A DNA stretch of 64,000 nt from Rhizobium rhizoryzae (GCF_011046895.1 NZ_CP049248.1:62001-126000), one strand, 5' to 3'. Counted from the first letter of the stretch, positions 35,646 through 45,314 are shown. Notes: generated by a model not told the origin, from the sequence alone. Numbers and translations: made by a program.

Positions 35646-37976
35646 TTACACCTGTGCGTAGGCGGCGAGGACAGCATCCAGCTGGCTGCTGCTGAGCGCG
35701 CGGACTTGTGCCGATGTCAGCACATCCAGCTGATCATCGCTCAATCCCATGATCTGGTCGGTCTTCAGGCTGGTGATCGAGCGCGTCGAGATGGCCGCGA
35801 TGTCGCCGGTGCTGAAAGACTGGAGATCTTCCAGAAGCATGGCGGCAATCTGGGCGCCGGTCAGGACGCTGACCTGGGCAGAATCGAGCGTTTCAATCTG
35901 GTCAGAGGACAGTGCAACGATCTGAGCGGTCGTGAGACCGAAGACCTGTGCGGTTGTGAGCGCCTGGATCTGGGTGGTGGTCAGCTGTTCGATGGCAGCG
36001 GTCGACAGACTGCGGATCGTCCGGCTTGAAATGGCGGCGATCTGCGATGACGTGAAGGAGCTCAGCGCATCACCGGCAAGACCGGACAGCGAGTCAGGCT
36101 TCAGCGCCGCGATCTGGCCTGTCGTCATGGCGCCCAGTTGCTGGCTCGTCAGGCCGGCAACCTGCGCGCTGGACAGGAGATTGATGAACTGCGAGGAGAG
36201 GACGGCGATCTGCGTGGTCGAAAGGGCTGCCAGATTGAGACCGGGTGCCTGCCGCAACGATAGTGAGGCAATCTGGTTTGTCGTCAGATTGGCAACCTGC
36301 TCGGAAGAAAGCGATGCGATCGCGCCACTTTGCAAGGTCTTGAACAGAGGTGTCGAGATGGCCGCGATCTGGTCCGTCGACAAGAGTGAAAGATCAAGTG
36401 TCCCGATCTGACGCGAGTTCATGACAGCGATCTGATCAGTGGTAATCGCCGCCAGCTGGGTTGAGGAAAGGCTGCCGATCTGCTGGGATGTCAGGTTGGC
36501 AAACTGCCGTGTCGAAAGACCCTGGACCTGGTCATCGGACAATGCCGACATCACGCTGGTCGAAAGCCCGCGCACGGAGGAGGAGACAATCGCTGCCATT
36601 TCATCGGTCGTGAAAGTGGCTATGTCCTCGCTTTCGAAACCGGACAGCGCAGTCGAGCGCATGATGGCGATCTGGTCGCTTGTAAAGGCTTCAGCCTGCA
36701 CAGAAGAGAGGTTGGCAATCTGTGCACTCGTCAGGAGACTGATGAGACTATCGGACAGGACGCCGATCTGATCCGGCGATAGCGCTGTTATGTTCAGTCC
36801 GGCTGCCTGACGGCTCTTGAAGGCGGCAATCTGGCCAGTGGTCAGGGCCGCGATCTGATCGGTCGAGAAATCCGCAACGAAGGTGCTGCTCAAACCACTC
36901 AGCGTGTTCGTGGACAGAACGCTGATCTGGCCCGTCGTCAGCGCATCGGCATTCAGTTCCATCAGCTGACGGGCAGTCATTGCAGCAATCTGGTCATTAC
37001 TGAAGAGACCGATCTGGCTGTCGGAAAAGGCGCGGAGCTGCTGGGATGTCATCCCGGCAATCTGGCCGCTGGACAGGGTCTGGATCTGGCTGCTGTTCAA
37101 GGTCGCGATTGCCGCGGTCGAAAGGCCGCGAATATCATTAGCCTTGATGGCCGCCACTTCGTCATTGGTCAGGGAGGCTATATCTGCAGTCTGCAGACCC
37201 GACAGGCCGCTCGTGCGCATGGCTGCAATCTGCGTACTTGTCAGCGCCTGGGCCTGATCGTCTGAAAGGCCTGCAATCTGGCTGCTGCTGAGAACGCTGA
37301 CGAAGCTCGTGGAAAGTGCCGCGATCTGTTCGGTCGAGAGGGCCGACAGGTCGACCCAGGCCACCTGACGCGAGGTCAGTGCGGAAATCTGCGTCGTGGT
37401 CAGGCTCGATGCGTTGGAATCGATCAGGGCAGACAGCGTGCCGCTGGCGAGGCTGCCAATCTGGCTGGTTGTAAGCGCAGTAATCTGCGCATTTGAGAGG
37501 GCCGCGAGGTGGCCGGTATTCAGGCCCTTGATACCGCTTCCGGAAATTGCTGCGATTTCATCCGTCGTGAACGTGGCAAGGGCGCTGGGCGAAAAGGCCG
37601 CAATATCGCTCGAAGCCATCGCCTTGATCTGGTCGACGGTAAAGGCCGACACCTGCGCATCCGAGAAGCTGCTGAGCTGGCTCGTATAGAAAGCCGTGAC
37701 CTGCGAAGCAGAAAACCCTTCGATCTGCTGGGAAGAGAGAACCGCCAGCTGACTGGCGTTGAGACCCACCAGAGAGCTGGCCGTGACCGCAGCGATCTGC
37801 GTGGCGCTGAGCACGGCGACATTGCTCGCCCCCAACGCCTGGAGCTGATTTGACCTTAAAACCTTGATCTGGTCTGTCCGAAGGGAGGCGACGTCGGCCG
37901 TCGTCCAGGCACTGATCGCAGCCGTATCCAGCCTCCGGATCTCGGCGGGCGTCAAACTGGAAACTGGGTCGCTCAT
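35646..37976 (-). CDS. octad-repeat protein 2 (776 residues)
   Basis: A 776-residue protein almost wholly of eight-residue units (IAALTTGQ, IAVLSSQF, VANLTTNQ), with occasional 13-residue units such as IGTLDLSLLSTDQ. Larger repeats are nested in it: by hand count, two consecutive blocks of 186 residues begin at SGLQTADI and SGFESEDI and end before SGLAGDAL. There is no signal peptide and no Cys. The N-terminus (SLTPAEIRRLDTAAISAWTTADVASL) resembles that of octad protein 3, and the C-terminus ends VLAAYAQV. ATG 37976 has AGGGAAAG 6 bases upstream. It converges on the nucleotidyltransferase set. Confidence 0.85.
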   Translation of the reverse strand: MSDPVSSLTPAEIRRLDTAAISAWTTADVASLRTDQIKVLRSNQLQALGASNVAVLSATQIAAVTASSLVGLNASQLAVLSSQQIEGFSASQVTAFYTSQLSSFSDAQVSAFTVDQIKAMASSDIAAFSPSALATFTTDEIAAISGSGIKGLNTGHLAALSNAQITALTTSQIGSLASGTLSALIDSNASSLTTTQISALTSRQVAWVDLSALSTEQIAALSTSFVSVLSSSQIAGLSDDQAQALTSTQIAAMRTSGLSGLQTADIASLTNDEVAAIKANDIRGLSTAAIATLNSSQIQTLSSGQIAGMTSQQLRAFSDSQIGLFSNDQIAAMTARQLMELNADALTTGQISVLSTNTLSGLSSTFVADFSTDQIAALTTGQIAAFKSRQAAGLNITALSPDQIGVLSDSLISLLTSAQIANLSSVQAEAFTSDQIAIMRSTALSGFESEDIATFTTDEMAAIVSSSVRGLSTSVMSALSDDQVQGLSTRQFANLTSQQIGSLSSTQLAAITTDQIAVMNSRQIGTLDLSLLSTDQIAAISTPLFKTLQSGAIASLSSEQVANLTTNQIASLSLRQAPGLNLAALSTTQIAVLSSQFINLLSSAQVAGLTSQQLGAMTTGQIAALKPDSLSGLAGDALSSFTSSQIAAISSRTIRSLSTAAIEQLTTTQIQALTTAQVFGLTTAQIVALSSDQIETLDSAQVSVLTGAQIAAMLLEDLQSFSTGDIAAISTRSITSLKTDQIMGLSDDQLDVLTSAQVRALSSSQLDAVLAAYAQV

Positions 37977-38325
37977 CAGCACTTTCCCTACAGATTAAAT
38001 AATGTCTGCCAAAGCCAAAAGCCGCAAAGCTGTATCGGGGACGGAGCAATTTCTAGACCGCGAAGCTTTTGCAAGGCCTGCGGCAAGACGGCAGACAGCA
38101 TATTTAAGGCGTGAGATCATGGCTCGTATGAGCCTCGCGCAAGAGATGTACATCATGCAGCGGAAACGATCCGCTTCTTGCGCCGTAGGTATTGGAAATT
38201 TCTAAAATGCCAGCGAGGCACTTTAGTCATCCGGTTAAAGGTAACGAAAGCAGGTTTAATTTTTGATTAATTTCCTGGCTCGTTGATACCATAAGTATGT
38301 GACGAGGCAATATTTTCTGGAAAAA
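37977..38325. other. intergenic region upstream of octad-repeat protein 2
   Basis: About 350 bases, AT-rich from 38200 to 38330, between two minus-strand genes. It should carry the promoter of octad protein 2. A 67-codon plus-strand frame within it has no family resemblance or ribosome site. No repeat or RNA gene was recognised. Confidence 0.45.
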
Positions 38326-38985
38326 TCACGTTATGCGCGTGAGTTGCGCACGTTGTCGGCTTTGAAAAATGGGCTCCCATTCTTCCTCGTGACTGCCCGC
38401 ATGATTTGCCATTCCGGGTTTGGTCAGGCAGCCTGACGGTTTCACATAGCTGTCGATCCTGCGCACTGGTCGTTCATGCCAGGTAATGTTGAAAGCCCAG
38501 TATTTCGGGAAGAAATAAAGTGAGGAATAGGGCAGGTGGTCGTGAATCCACCAGGCCAGCTTCTGCCAGTCGCCTTCCGCGTTGAAGCGGTCCCAGAAGG
38601 ATGGCACCACAATGCAGGCCGTGGCCCCCATGCAGCCTTCTGCATCGAGTCTGTCCCAGATATGGCCTGCATAATTGGCTTCGTTGACGGCACAATTGTA
38701 GCCGCTCTTCCCGGCCCGCTGCATGTCATTGCCAAAGCCGTTCACCTCCGCCGAGCGATAGGCCGAACGAACGGCGATACGGCCAAACCTGTCCTGCAAG
38801 GGTTCGAGCAGGTCTTCGCAAAGTCTCGTGCCGGCGGCAATCGCCAGATCCGGATTGTCCGGCACGTTGTTGAAGCCGTGAATCGAGGCGATATCCGAGA
38901 ACAGGAAGTCCCGCATGAAAAAGGTTTTCGAAAGCCGGACACGTCCGAATTCGGTGAGGCTGGCCACACTGGCGGGCTTCTTCAT
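38326..38985 (-). CDS. conserved unknown, M15 peptidase-like
   Basis: A 219-residue protein. The run LSKTFFMRDFLFSDIASIHG, then LAIAAGTRLCEDLLEPLQDRFG and VRSAYRSAEVN, resembles the start of M15-type DD-peptidases, where SGYRS/T-x-x-x-N precedes the metal site. GHIWDRLDAEGCMGA and TWHERPVRRID could supply His and Asp ligands. There is no signal peptide, so a cytoplasmic or phage-like role is possible. It lies between two octad-repeat genes on the same strand, but a link to them is unproven. Confidence 0.65.
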   Translation of the reverse strand: MKKPASVASLTEFGRVRLSKTFFMRDFLFSDIASIHGFNNVPDNPDLAIAAGTRLCEDLLEPLQDRFGRIAVRSAYRSAEVNGFGNDMQRAGKSGYNCAVNEANYAGHIWDRLDAEGCMGATACIVVPSFWDRFNAEGDWQKLAWWIHDHLPYSSLYFFPKYWAFNITWHERPVRRIDSYVKPSGCLTKPGMANHAGSHEEEWEPIFQSRQRAQLTRIT

Positions 38986-39060
38986 CAGACGTATCCATTC
39001 CGAAATCTGTCACGCCTCCAAGGCTGGGGCGTGGGAGATACTGGATCGAAGAGCTATTCC

Positions 39061-39098
39061 GATGCCACCCGAAACCTGCGAGGTTTCGCGGTGGCATC
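39061..39098 (-). terminator. hairpin after octad-repeat protein 3
   Basis: GATGCCACC and GAAACCT pair with AGGTTTC and GGTGGCATC around a GCG loop, with one small internal mismatch. It lies 7 bases beyond the stop of the minus-strand gene. No T-run follows, but the position fits a transcription end. Confidence 0.65.
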
Positions 39099-39105
39099 CG
39101 GATTA

Positions 39106-42100
39106 TCAGCTGTTGGCTGCGTAAGCCGCAGCGATCATAGCCACCTGTTCCGGGCTCATCATCTTGATCTGGTCTGCAGTAAAGGCGCTCAACTGAGCCT
39201 GGCTGAGTTGAGAGATGCCGTTCGAGCTCAGACCGGCCACGCCCCGGCTGCTCAGGCTCGCAATGTCCTGTGTCGAGAAAGTTGCAAGGGAAGCGCCCAG
39301 AGAGGCAATCTGAGCCGAGGACAGGATGGTGACCTGAGCCGGTGTCAGCGCTTCCACCTGTGCCGATGTCAGGCTGGAAAGAACCTCCGTGCTCAGACCT
39401 GCAATGGCCGTCGGATCCAGTGCCGCAATCTTGGCGGTCGTCATCGTTGCCAATTTGTCGGAACCAAGCGCTGCGATCTGAATTGCATTCAGGGCGGCCA
39501 CCTGACCTGTTCCCAAAGCCGCAATCTGTCCGCTCGAGGCTGCACGGATCTGCGCAAAGCTCATCTTGCCGACCTGTGTCGGGACAAGGGCTGCAAACTG
39601 TTCATGATCCAGCGCGGCAACCTGTGCCGTCGTCATGCCGGCGATGGTTTCCGGACGGATCGCCGCGATGTCATTGGTCGAGAAGGTGCCGATGGCGCCA
39701 AGGCTCAGCACCCCGATCTGGGCTGATGTCAAAGCACCGATCTGCGCTGTCGAGAACGCATCCAGCTGGATGGTCGAAAGTGCGGCGATCTGGCCTGTCG
39801 TCAGGCCGGTAATCGCGCCGGATGCCAGCGACATGACCTGCTGCGTCGTCAGTGCAGCGATGTTGGCCGAGCCGAGCATGCCGATTTGCAAGGCGGAAAG
39901 AGCGCCGATCTGCGTGGTCGAAAGAGAGGCAACCTGCGTCGTTGTCAGGGCCGTGATCTGGCTTGGCCGCAGGGCTGCCAGTTGCGCGGTCGAGAGCGTT
40001 ACGATCTGCTCTCCCGTCATCGATGCAAGCCCGGTTGCGGAAAGCCCCGCCAGCGCAGACACGTTCAGGGCAGCGATATCCGCTGTCGAAAGCGTTCCGA
40101 TTGCATCAGCGCCGAAAGCCGCAAGCTGTGTGGATGTGAGAGCGCCGATCTGGGCCGTGGACAGGCTGTCGAACTGGGCAATGCCCATGGCACCGATCTG
40201 ATCGCTGGTCAGTCCGGCGATCGCTGCAGCGGGAATGGCCTCGATCTGGCTGCCCAGAAGTCCCGCAATCGCTGCGGGCGACATGGCCCCGACCTGCGCA
40301 CTGCTGAGTGCCGCAATCTGGTTCGTCGTCAGGGCGCCGATCTGTGCAGCGGGCAGAGCAGTCAGCTGGGCCGTGGTCAGCTTCGCGATCTGGGCCGTCG
40401 TCAGGGAGGCCAGCTTGGTCTGGCCAAGGGAGGCAAGACTGGACGGAGAAAGGCCTGCCAGGGCATCCGGAGTCAGCTGCGCCAATGCATCCGTAGAGAA
40501 AAGCTGCAGATTTGCGTCATCCAGGGTGGCAAGTTGCGCGGATGTCAAGGCGCCAAGCTGGGATGACGTCAGCGCACTGATCTGTGTTCCGGACAGTGCA
40601 TCTATCTGCGTTGTCGTCAGGCCGCTGATGGCCTTGGCCGTCAGCGCCTGCATCTGCTCTTCGGATAGCGAGGCCGTTGCGTCCCCGCTGAGGGCGCCGA
40701 TCTGAGTGTTGTCGAGCGCGGCCAGCTGGGCGGTGGAAAGCGAATCGATCTGCGTCGCCGTCAGGGCGTTGATCTGACTCGTATTCAGTCCGGCCACCTG
40801 TGCCGTCGTCAGGGCCTTCAGATAGGGATCCGTCAGGGACGAGACGACGCCGCTTTCCAGCCCGGCAAGCGCTGCGGGTGTCAGTGCGGAGACCATGTTG
40901 GTCGAGATGTCACTCCAGATCGCATCCGGCAGGGCCGTGACCTGTGCGGCAGTCAGCGCTGCAAACTGCGTTCTGGTCAGGCTCTTGATCTGGTCGCTGG
41001 AGAGAGCCGTTACCTGATCCGTGGTCAATGCGGCAACCGATGTGGCAGGCAGCGCATTGATCTGGTCGATCGTCAGGGCGGCGATGCCGCTGGACGACAA
41101 GGATGCGACCTGCGCAGTCGTCAATCCCTGGACCTGCGCTACGGACAGCACTTCGATCTGGGCAGGCGTCAGAACGGAAACCTGGCTTGTCGTCAGGGCG
41201 GCGATCTGTGCCGAAGAGAGAGCCCGGATGTTTTCAAGCGGCAATGCCGCCGTCAGGGCTGTGGAGAGACTTGCCAGTGCGGCAGGTGATATGGCCGCGA
41301 TTTCCGTACTGGTGAACGTGGCAAGCTGGGTGCTGGTCATGGCGCCGAGCTGGGCCGATTGCAGTCGGGCAATCTGGGTGCTGGAGAGAGCCTCGGCCTG
41401 CTCTTCCGTCATGAGCGAAATTTGCGCAGACGAAAGACCTGTTACAGCGGCAGCCGACAGTGCTGCGATCTGCTGGCCGGACAGGGCGGAGAAGCTGCCC
41501 GTGCTCAGGCTTGTCATCTGTGCGGCATTCAGGGCTGCAACCTGCGCCGTTGACAGAACGCCGATCTGGGCAGAGGTCAGCACGGCCGTCTGTGTTGTCT
41601 TCAGCGCGGCAAGCGCTGCGGTGGGCAGGGCTTCGACCTGGTCAAGCTGCAATCCGCCGATGACGGAGGCGTCCAGACCGGCCAGAGCTGCCGGTTTCAG
41701 CGCTGCAATCTGGGCCGGCTGCAAACTGGCTATCTTGCCGGACCCCAGCTGCGAGAGCTGGGCTGATGTCAGGCCGTTGACCTGCGATGTCGAAAGATTG
41801 CTCAACTGATCGGTGGAAAGGCCTGCGATCTGTGTCGAGGTCAGACCGGCGATGGCATTGGCGCTGAGCGCACCCAGTTGCTCGATCGTCATCCCGCTGA
41901 CGAAGCTGGCCGGAAGAACCGCAATCTGGGCCGAGGTGAAGGCCTTGAGCTGTTGCGAGGACATAGCCTGAATCTGGCTGCTCTTGAGCGCGGCCATGTG
42001 CTCCGTGCGCAGGGCTATCACCTGGCTGCCTGTGAGGGCGGCAATCTGGTCTTCCTGAAGAGCTGCCAGTGCAGCGGTCGAAATGCCGCCAATGGCCGTG

Positions 42101-43758
42101 GGCTTGATGGCGGCGATGTCGCTGGAGGTGAAGCGTGCGATGCCGGCCGAGCTGAAGGCTGCGATCTGCCTGCTGCTCAGGCCATTGATCTGGAACGATG
42201 TCAGCGCATCGGCCTGATCTGTCGAGAGGACGCTGATCTGGTCCGTGGTCAGGCTGGTCACGGCCTTCTGGGTCAAGGCCGCAATGCCGTCACCCGAAAG
42301 CGCGGCCAGCACTTCCGTCTTCATGACGCTGACCTGGCCTGCGGTGATTGCCGCAATCTGGCTCGTATCCAGTCCCTTGATCTGTTGTGAATTGAATACG
42401 GAAAACTGCGAAGGCGAGAGGGCCGCAATCTGGCTTGGTAGCAAGCCTGCGATTTGATCGCCGGTGAGTTCCTCCAGATGGGCGGTCGTCAAAAGACCCA
42501 TAGCCGAGCGATTGATGGCGCCGATTTCCTGAGAGGTGAACGTGGCAAGACCCGCCGGAGTGATTGCTCCAAGCTGTGTTGCGCGCAGGCTCGAAACCTG
42601 CGAGGCGCTCAGTGCTTCGATCTGATCGACCGACATCGCCTTGATCTGGTCGACACTCAAGCCGGTGATTGCCGTCTTGCTGATCGCGCCGATCTGGTCG
42701 GAGGTGAAATTCGAGATGAAGCTCGCCGGTATCGTTCCGATCTGGATGGCACTGAGTGCGGCAAACTGGCTCGAGGTCAGGGCCGCAGCCTGAGAGGTGG
42801 AGAAGGCCGCAATCTGGCGCGCTGTCATGCGCTGGACCTGCTTGACCGTCAATGCCTGCACCTGATCATCGCTCAGGGCGGCAATTGCCGTGCTTGGCAG
42901 ACCACCGATCGACGCTACGCTCAAGGCGGCGATGCCTGCCGTCGTGATCGCGTTGATCTTGGCTGGATCCAGGGCCGCGATCTGGCGTGGGCCCAGAACC
43001 GACAGCTGTGATGTGGACAGCGCTCCGACCTGATCGGCGGATATGGCGCTCATTTGCGTTGTCGTCAGGGAGGCCAGGGCGCGCGTGCTGATGGCACTGA
43101 TCTGGTCCGTGGTCATCTCCACCAGCGTGTCGGTGGACAGGCTGACCAGTTGGGACGGGGTCAGCATGCGGATCTGTCCCGTCGAGAAGGCTGCGACCTG
43201 CTCCGGTTCCAGTGCTGCCAGCTGGACCGGCTTCAAGGCTGCGATCTGCGATGTGGTGAGTGCTGCCAGCTGCGCGGTGCTCAGCGACGCAAAAGCCGCC
43301 GTTGTCATGCCGGAAATCGCGCCGGAGCTGATGGCTGCGATATCCGATGGCGGAAATGTTGCCAGTCCGTCCGATGTCAGTGCGGCCACCTGACGTGCAT
43401 TCAGGCCAGCGATCTGGTCAGGCGTCAAAGCTTCTGCGTGGTCATCGCCAAGTCCGGCAAGCTGCGCCGATGTCAGTGCGGCGACCTGGGAGGCGGTCAG
43501 TTTCGAGAAGTTGTCCGTCGAGATGGCAGCCAGCTGGTCAACGGTCAGACCGACGACGGCCCGGGCCGAAATGGCTGTAAGCTGACCGGAGGAAAGATTG
43601 GCCAGGGCATCTTCCTGGAGCGCTGCAACCTGCGTCGCCGAAAGCTCGCGGATCTGCGTCGACTTCAGTTCAGCCACATCGCTGGATGTCCAGGATGCGA
43701 TTGTGGAGGCTGAAAGGAGACGGATCTGGCTGGGCGTCAGTGAACCAATGGACGTCAT
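39106..43758 (-). CDS. octad-repeat protein 3 (1550 residues)
   Basis: The largest member of the family, about 190 eight-residue units (IAALTTSQ, LAALEPEQ, VAAFSTGQ). The N-terminus SLTPSQIRLLSASTIASWTSSDVAEL matches octad protein 2. A marker octad F-T/P-S/T-S/T/P-D/E-I-A-A-I recurs at intervals, about 136 residues apart (17 octads) between one adjacent pair. The C-terminus reads FTADQIKMMSPEQVAMIAAAYAANS. Each unit carries one or two Ser/Thr followed by a Gln/Asp and Ile, like an N-capped short helix. There is no signal peptide and no Cys. ATG 43758 has GGAAAG upstream. It is likely a very long surface solenoid. The secretion route is not visible in the window. Confidence 0.87.
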   Translation of the reverse strand: MTSIGSLTPSQIRLLSASTIASWTSSDVAELKSTQIRELSATQVAALQEDALANLSSGQLTAISARAVVGLTVDQLAAISTDNFSKLTASQVAALTSAQLAGLGDDHAEALTPDQIAGLNARQVAALTSDGLATFPPSDIAAISSGAISGMTTAAFASLSTAQLAALTTSQIAALKPVQLAALEPEQVAAFSTGQIRMLTPSQLVSLSTDTLVEMTTDQISAISTRALASLTTTQMSAISADQVGALSTSQLSVLGPRQIAALDPAKINAITTAGIAALSVASIGGLPSTAIAALSDDQVQALTVKQVQRMTARQIAAFSTSQAAALTSSQFAALSAIQIGTIPASFISNFTSDQIGAISKTAITGLSVDQIKAMSVDQIEALSASQVSSLRATQLGAITPAGLATFTSQEIGAINRSAMGLLTTAHLEELTGDQIAGLLPSQIAALSPSQFSVFNSQQIKGLDTSQIAAITAGQVSVMKTEVLAALSGDGIAALTQKAVTSLTTDQISVLSTDQADALTSFQINGLSSRQIAAFSSAGIARFTSSDIAAIKPTAIGGISTAALAALQEDQIAALTGSQVIALRTEHMAALKSSQIQAMSSQQLKAFTSAQIAVLPASFVSGMTIEQLGALSANAIAGLTSTQIAGLSTDQLSNLSTSQVNGLTSAQLSQLGSGKIASLQPAQIAALKPAALAGLDASVIGGLQLDQVEALPTAALAALKTTQTAVLTSAQIGVLSTAQVAALNAAQMTSLSTGSFSALSGQQIAALSAAAVTGLSSAQISLMTEEQAEALSSTQIARLQSAQLGAMTSTQLATFTSTEIAAISPAALASLSTALTAALPLENIRALSSAQIAALTTSQVSVLTPAQIEVLSVAQVQGLTTAQVASLSSSGIAALTIDQINALPATSVAALTTDQVTALSSDQIKSLTRTQFAALTAAQVTALPDAIWSDISTNMVSALTPAALAGLESGVVSSLTDPYLKALTTAQVAGLNTSQINALTATQIDSLSTAQLAALDNTQIGALSGDATASLSEEQMQALTAKAISGLTTTQIDALSGTQISALTSSQLGALTSAQLATLDDANLQLFSTDALAQLTPDALAGLSPSSLASLGQTKLASLTTAQIAKLTTAQLTALPAAQIGALTTNQIAALSSAQVGAMSPAAIAGLLGSQIEAIPAAAIAGLTSDQIGAMGIAQFDSLSTAQIGALTSTQLAAFGADAIGTLSTADIAALNVSALAGLSATGLASMTGEQIVTLSTAQLAALRPSQITALTTTQVASLSTTQIGALSALQIGMLGSANIAALTTQQVMSLASGAITGLTTGQIAALSTIQLDAFSTAQIGALTSAQIGVLSLGAIGTFSTNDIAAIRPETIAGMTTAQVAALDHEQFAALVPTQVGKMSFAQIRAASSGQIAALGTGQVAALNAIQIAALGSDKLATMTTAKIAALDPTAIAGLSTEVLSSLTSAQVEALTPAQVTILSSAQIASLGASLATFSTQDIASLSSRGVAGLSSNGISQLSQAQLSAFTADQIKMMSPEQVAMIAAAYAANS

Positions 43759-44000
43759 AAGGGCGCTTTCCGGTCAATCAGGTTGATGCGGCTGAAAATT
43801 CAGGATTTGAAATAAGCCGAGGGACCACTCATCCGGATGCCCATGCAGACAGGCCAGCCTCCCGAGGAGGGAGCCGGGCAGGTGCATTTTAGGAAACGTT
43901 CATGTTCCCGCGTTTCTGGCATCCTGCGCTACAGGTAGAATACGACCCTTGAGCGAAGCTGGCTGCGTGCGTATCGAAATCGGATGGGCACGATTGCTTG

Positions 44001-45314
44001 TCAACGAAAGCGCTTCAACAGTGGAACAAGCGGCAGCCGGACATTCATGTTCATGCACATTAGTGCAGTTCCGGAAATCTTGCGTTGAATGAACATCTTG
44101 TCAGGCGAGGGCAGGCTCCAGCCCTGGCGATCTGCAATGATCGGTGCTGCACGATCCCGCACATCCGCCAACGGGCTGCGATCGGAGAAATCCACCGTGC
44201 CGTCCGCATTCCTGTGCACGTGATCCAGCACGAGACGAATCATCGCCTCCAGTTCCCTACCATGGCGCTGCATCTGGACCGGCGAGAGGTAATCCATCGC
44301 CAGCAACGCATCCCTGACCTCCGACGTGGCGTTATCAAGCCCGGCCTTCAGAAGCCGCCTGTAATGGCTGGCACTTTCGGGAGGAACGGGGCGGGTTGCG
44401 CCAAAATCCAGAAGCACGATGCGGCCTGTCTCCGGCTGCCAGCGAAAATTCGCGAAATTCGGATCGGTTTGCATCAGGCCGAATTCGAAGAGTTCACGCA
44501 AGGCCAGTTCCACAACGGCGCCCATAGCCTCATTGCGGGTGGCAGGCGGCGCCGTCTTGATCGTTTCTATGGGTGAACCCTTGATGTAATCCATGGGCAG
44601 GATCGTTGGATGGAGAAGTTCATCCACCGGTTCCGGCAGCACGAAGCGCGGGTCGTCGGCCAGTAACCTGCGATACTGACGCATCTGCTCCGCCTCGCGC
44701 AGGTAATCCGCCTCCTCGTGCAATTGACGCTTTGCTTCTGCCAGATGCGCCTTGATATCGAGGCCTGCAGGCAGGATGCCGGAGATCTTCAACAGCGTCG
44801 CGACATTATCGATATCAGCATCGATGCTGGCTGCGACGCCCGGATATTGAACCTTGACCGCAACCTCTCGCCCTGAAACCAGCACAGCCTTATGAACCTG
44901 ACCTATGGAGGCTGCGGCAATGGGGATCATGTCGAAACGGGAGAAATGACGTTGCCAGTCCGGCCCCCAGGCGGCTGCCAAGGCCGACCGCAACTGGCTC
45001 CCCGGCATGAAATTCGCGGATTCCCGCAATTGTCCCAGAATGGCGGTGAGTTCCGGCGGCAGCACATCGCCCGGATCGAGCGAAAGCATCTGGCCGAGTT
45101 TCATCGCCGCACCGCGCAGTCGCGATAGCTGGTCGGTCACCCGGCGCGCATTGGACGGCGTGAGAAGCAGATCGCGTAAGTGCGGCCGCTCTCCCTGGGC
45201 CAGCCGGCTCAGGCCTTCCGACAGCGCGCCCGTGGCAATGCCGCCCGCCAGTTGACCGAAAGCCGCGAGCCGACCCAGACGGCTCTGCGGAACTGGTCGA
45301 TAGCGATCTTTCAT
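44001..45314 (-). CDS. ABC1/UbiB-family atypical kinase
   Basis: A 437-residue member of the ABC1 (AarF/UbiB/ADCK) family, unusual kinase-like ATPases linked to quinone or lipid metabolism. Seen motifs are the family-specific LRGAAMKLGQMLSLD (KxGQ), the Ala-rich loop PIAAASIGQVHKA, VAVKVQYPGV (ATP-binding Lys), TDPNFANF (metal Asn) and LDFGATR (DFG). It lacks the C-terminal membrane spans of E. coli UbiB, so it is a soluble-type member. ATG 45314 (MKDRYRP) was chosen with GGGG upstream, against a longer frame. Confidence 0.9.
   Translation of the reverse strand: MKDRYRPVPQSRLGRLAAFGQLAGGIATGALSEGLSRLAQGERPHLRDLLLTPSNARRVTDQLSRLRGAAMKLGQMLSLDPGDVLPPELTAILGQLRESANFMPGSQLRSALAAAWGPDWQRHFSRFDMIPIAAASIGQVHKAVLVSGREVAVKVQYPGVAASIDADIDNVATLLKISGILPAGLDIKAHLAEAKRQLHEEADYLREAEQMRQYRRLLADDPRFVLPEPVDELLHPTILPMDYIKGSPIETIKTAPPATRNEAMGAVVELALRELFEFGLMQTDPNFANFRWQPETGRIVLLDFGATRPVPPESASHYRRLLKAGLDNATSEVRDALLAMDYLSPVQMQRHGRELEAMIRLVLDHVHRNADGTVDFSDRSPLADVRDRAAPIIADRQGWSLPSPDKMFIQRKISGTALMCMNMNVRLPLVPLLKRFR

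Noticed and set aside
38002..38205. 67-codon plus-strand frame between octad protein 2 and the M15-like gene
   Set aside because: No ribosome site, no conserved feature, lies in a likely promoter region.
39106..43758. Regularly spaced DNA repeats resembling a CRISPR array or satellite
   Set aside because: The repeat is 24 bases with no constant spacers, varies freely at third codon positions and translates to the octad protein. It is coding.
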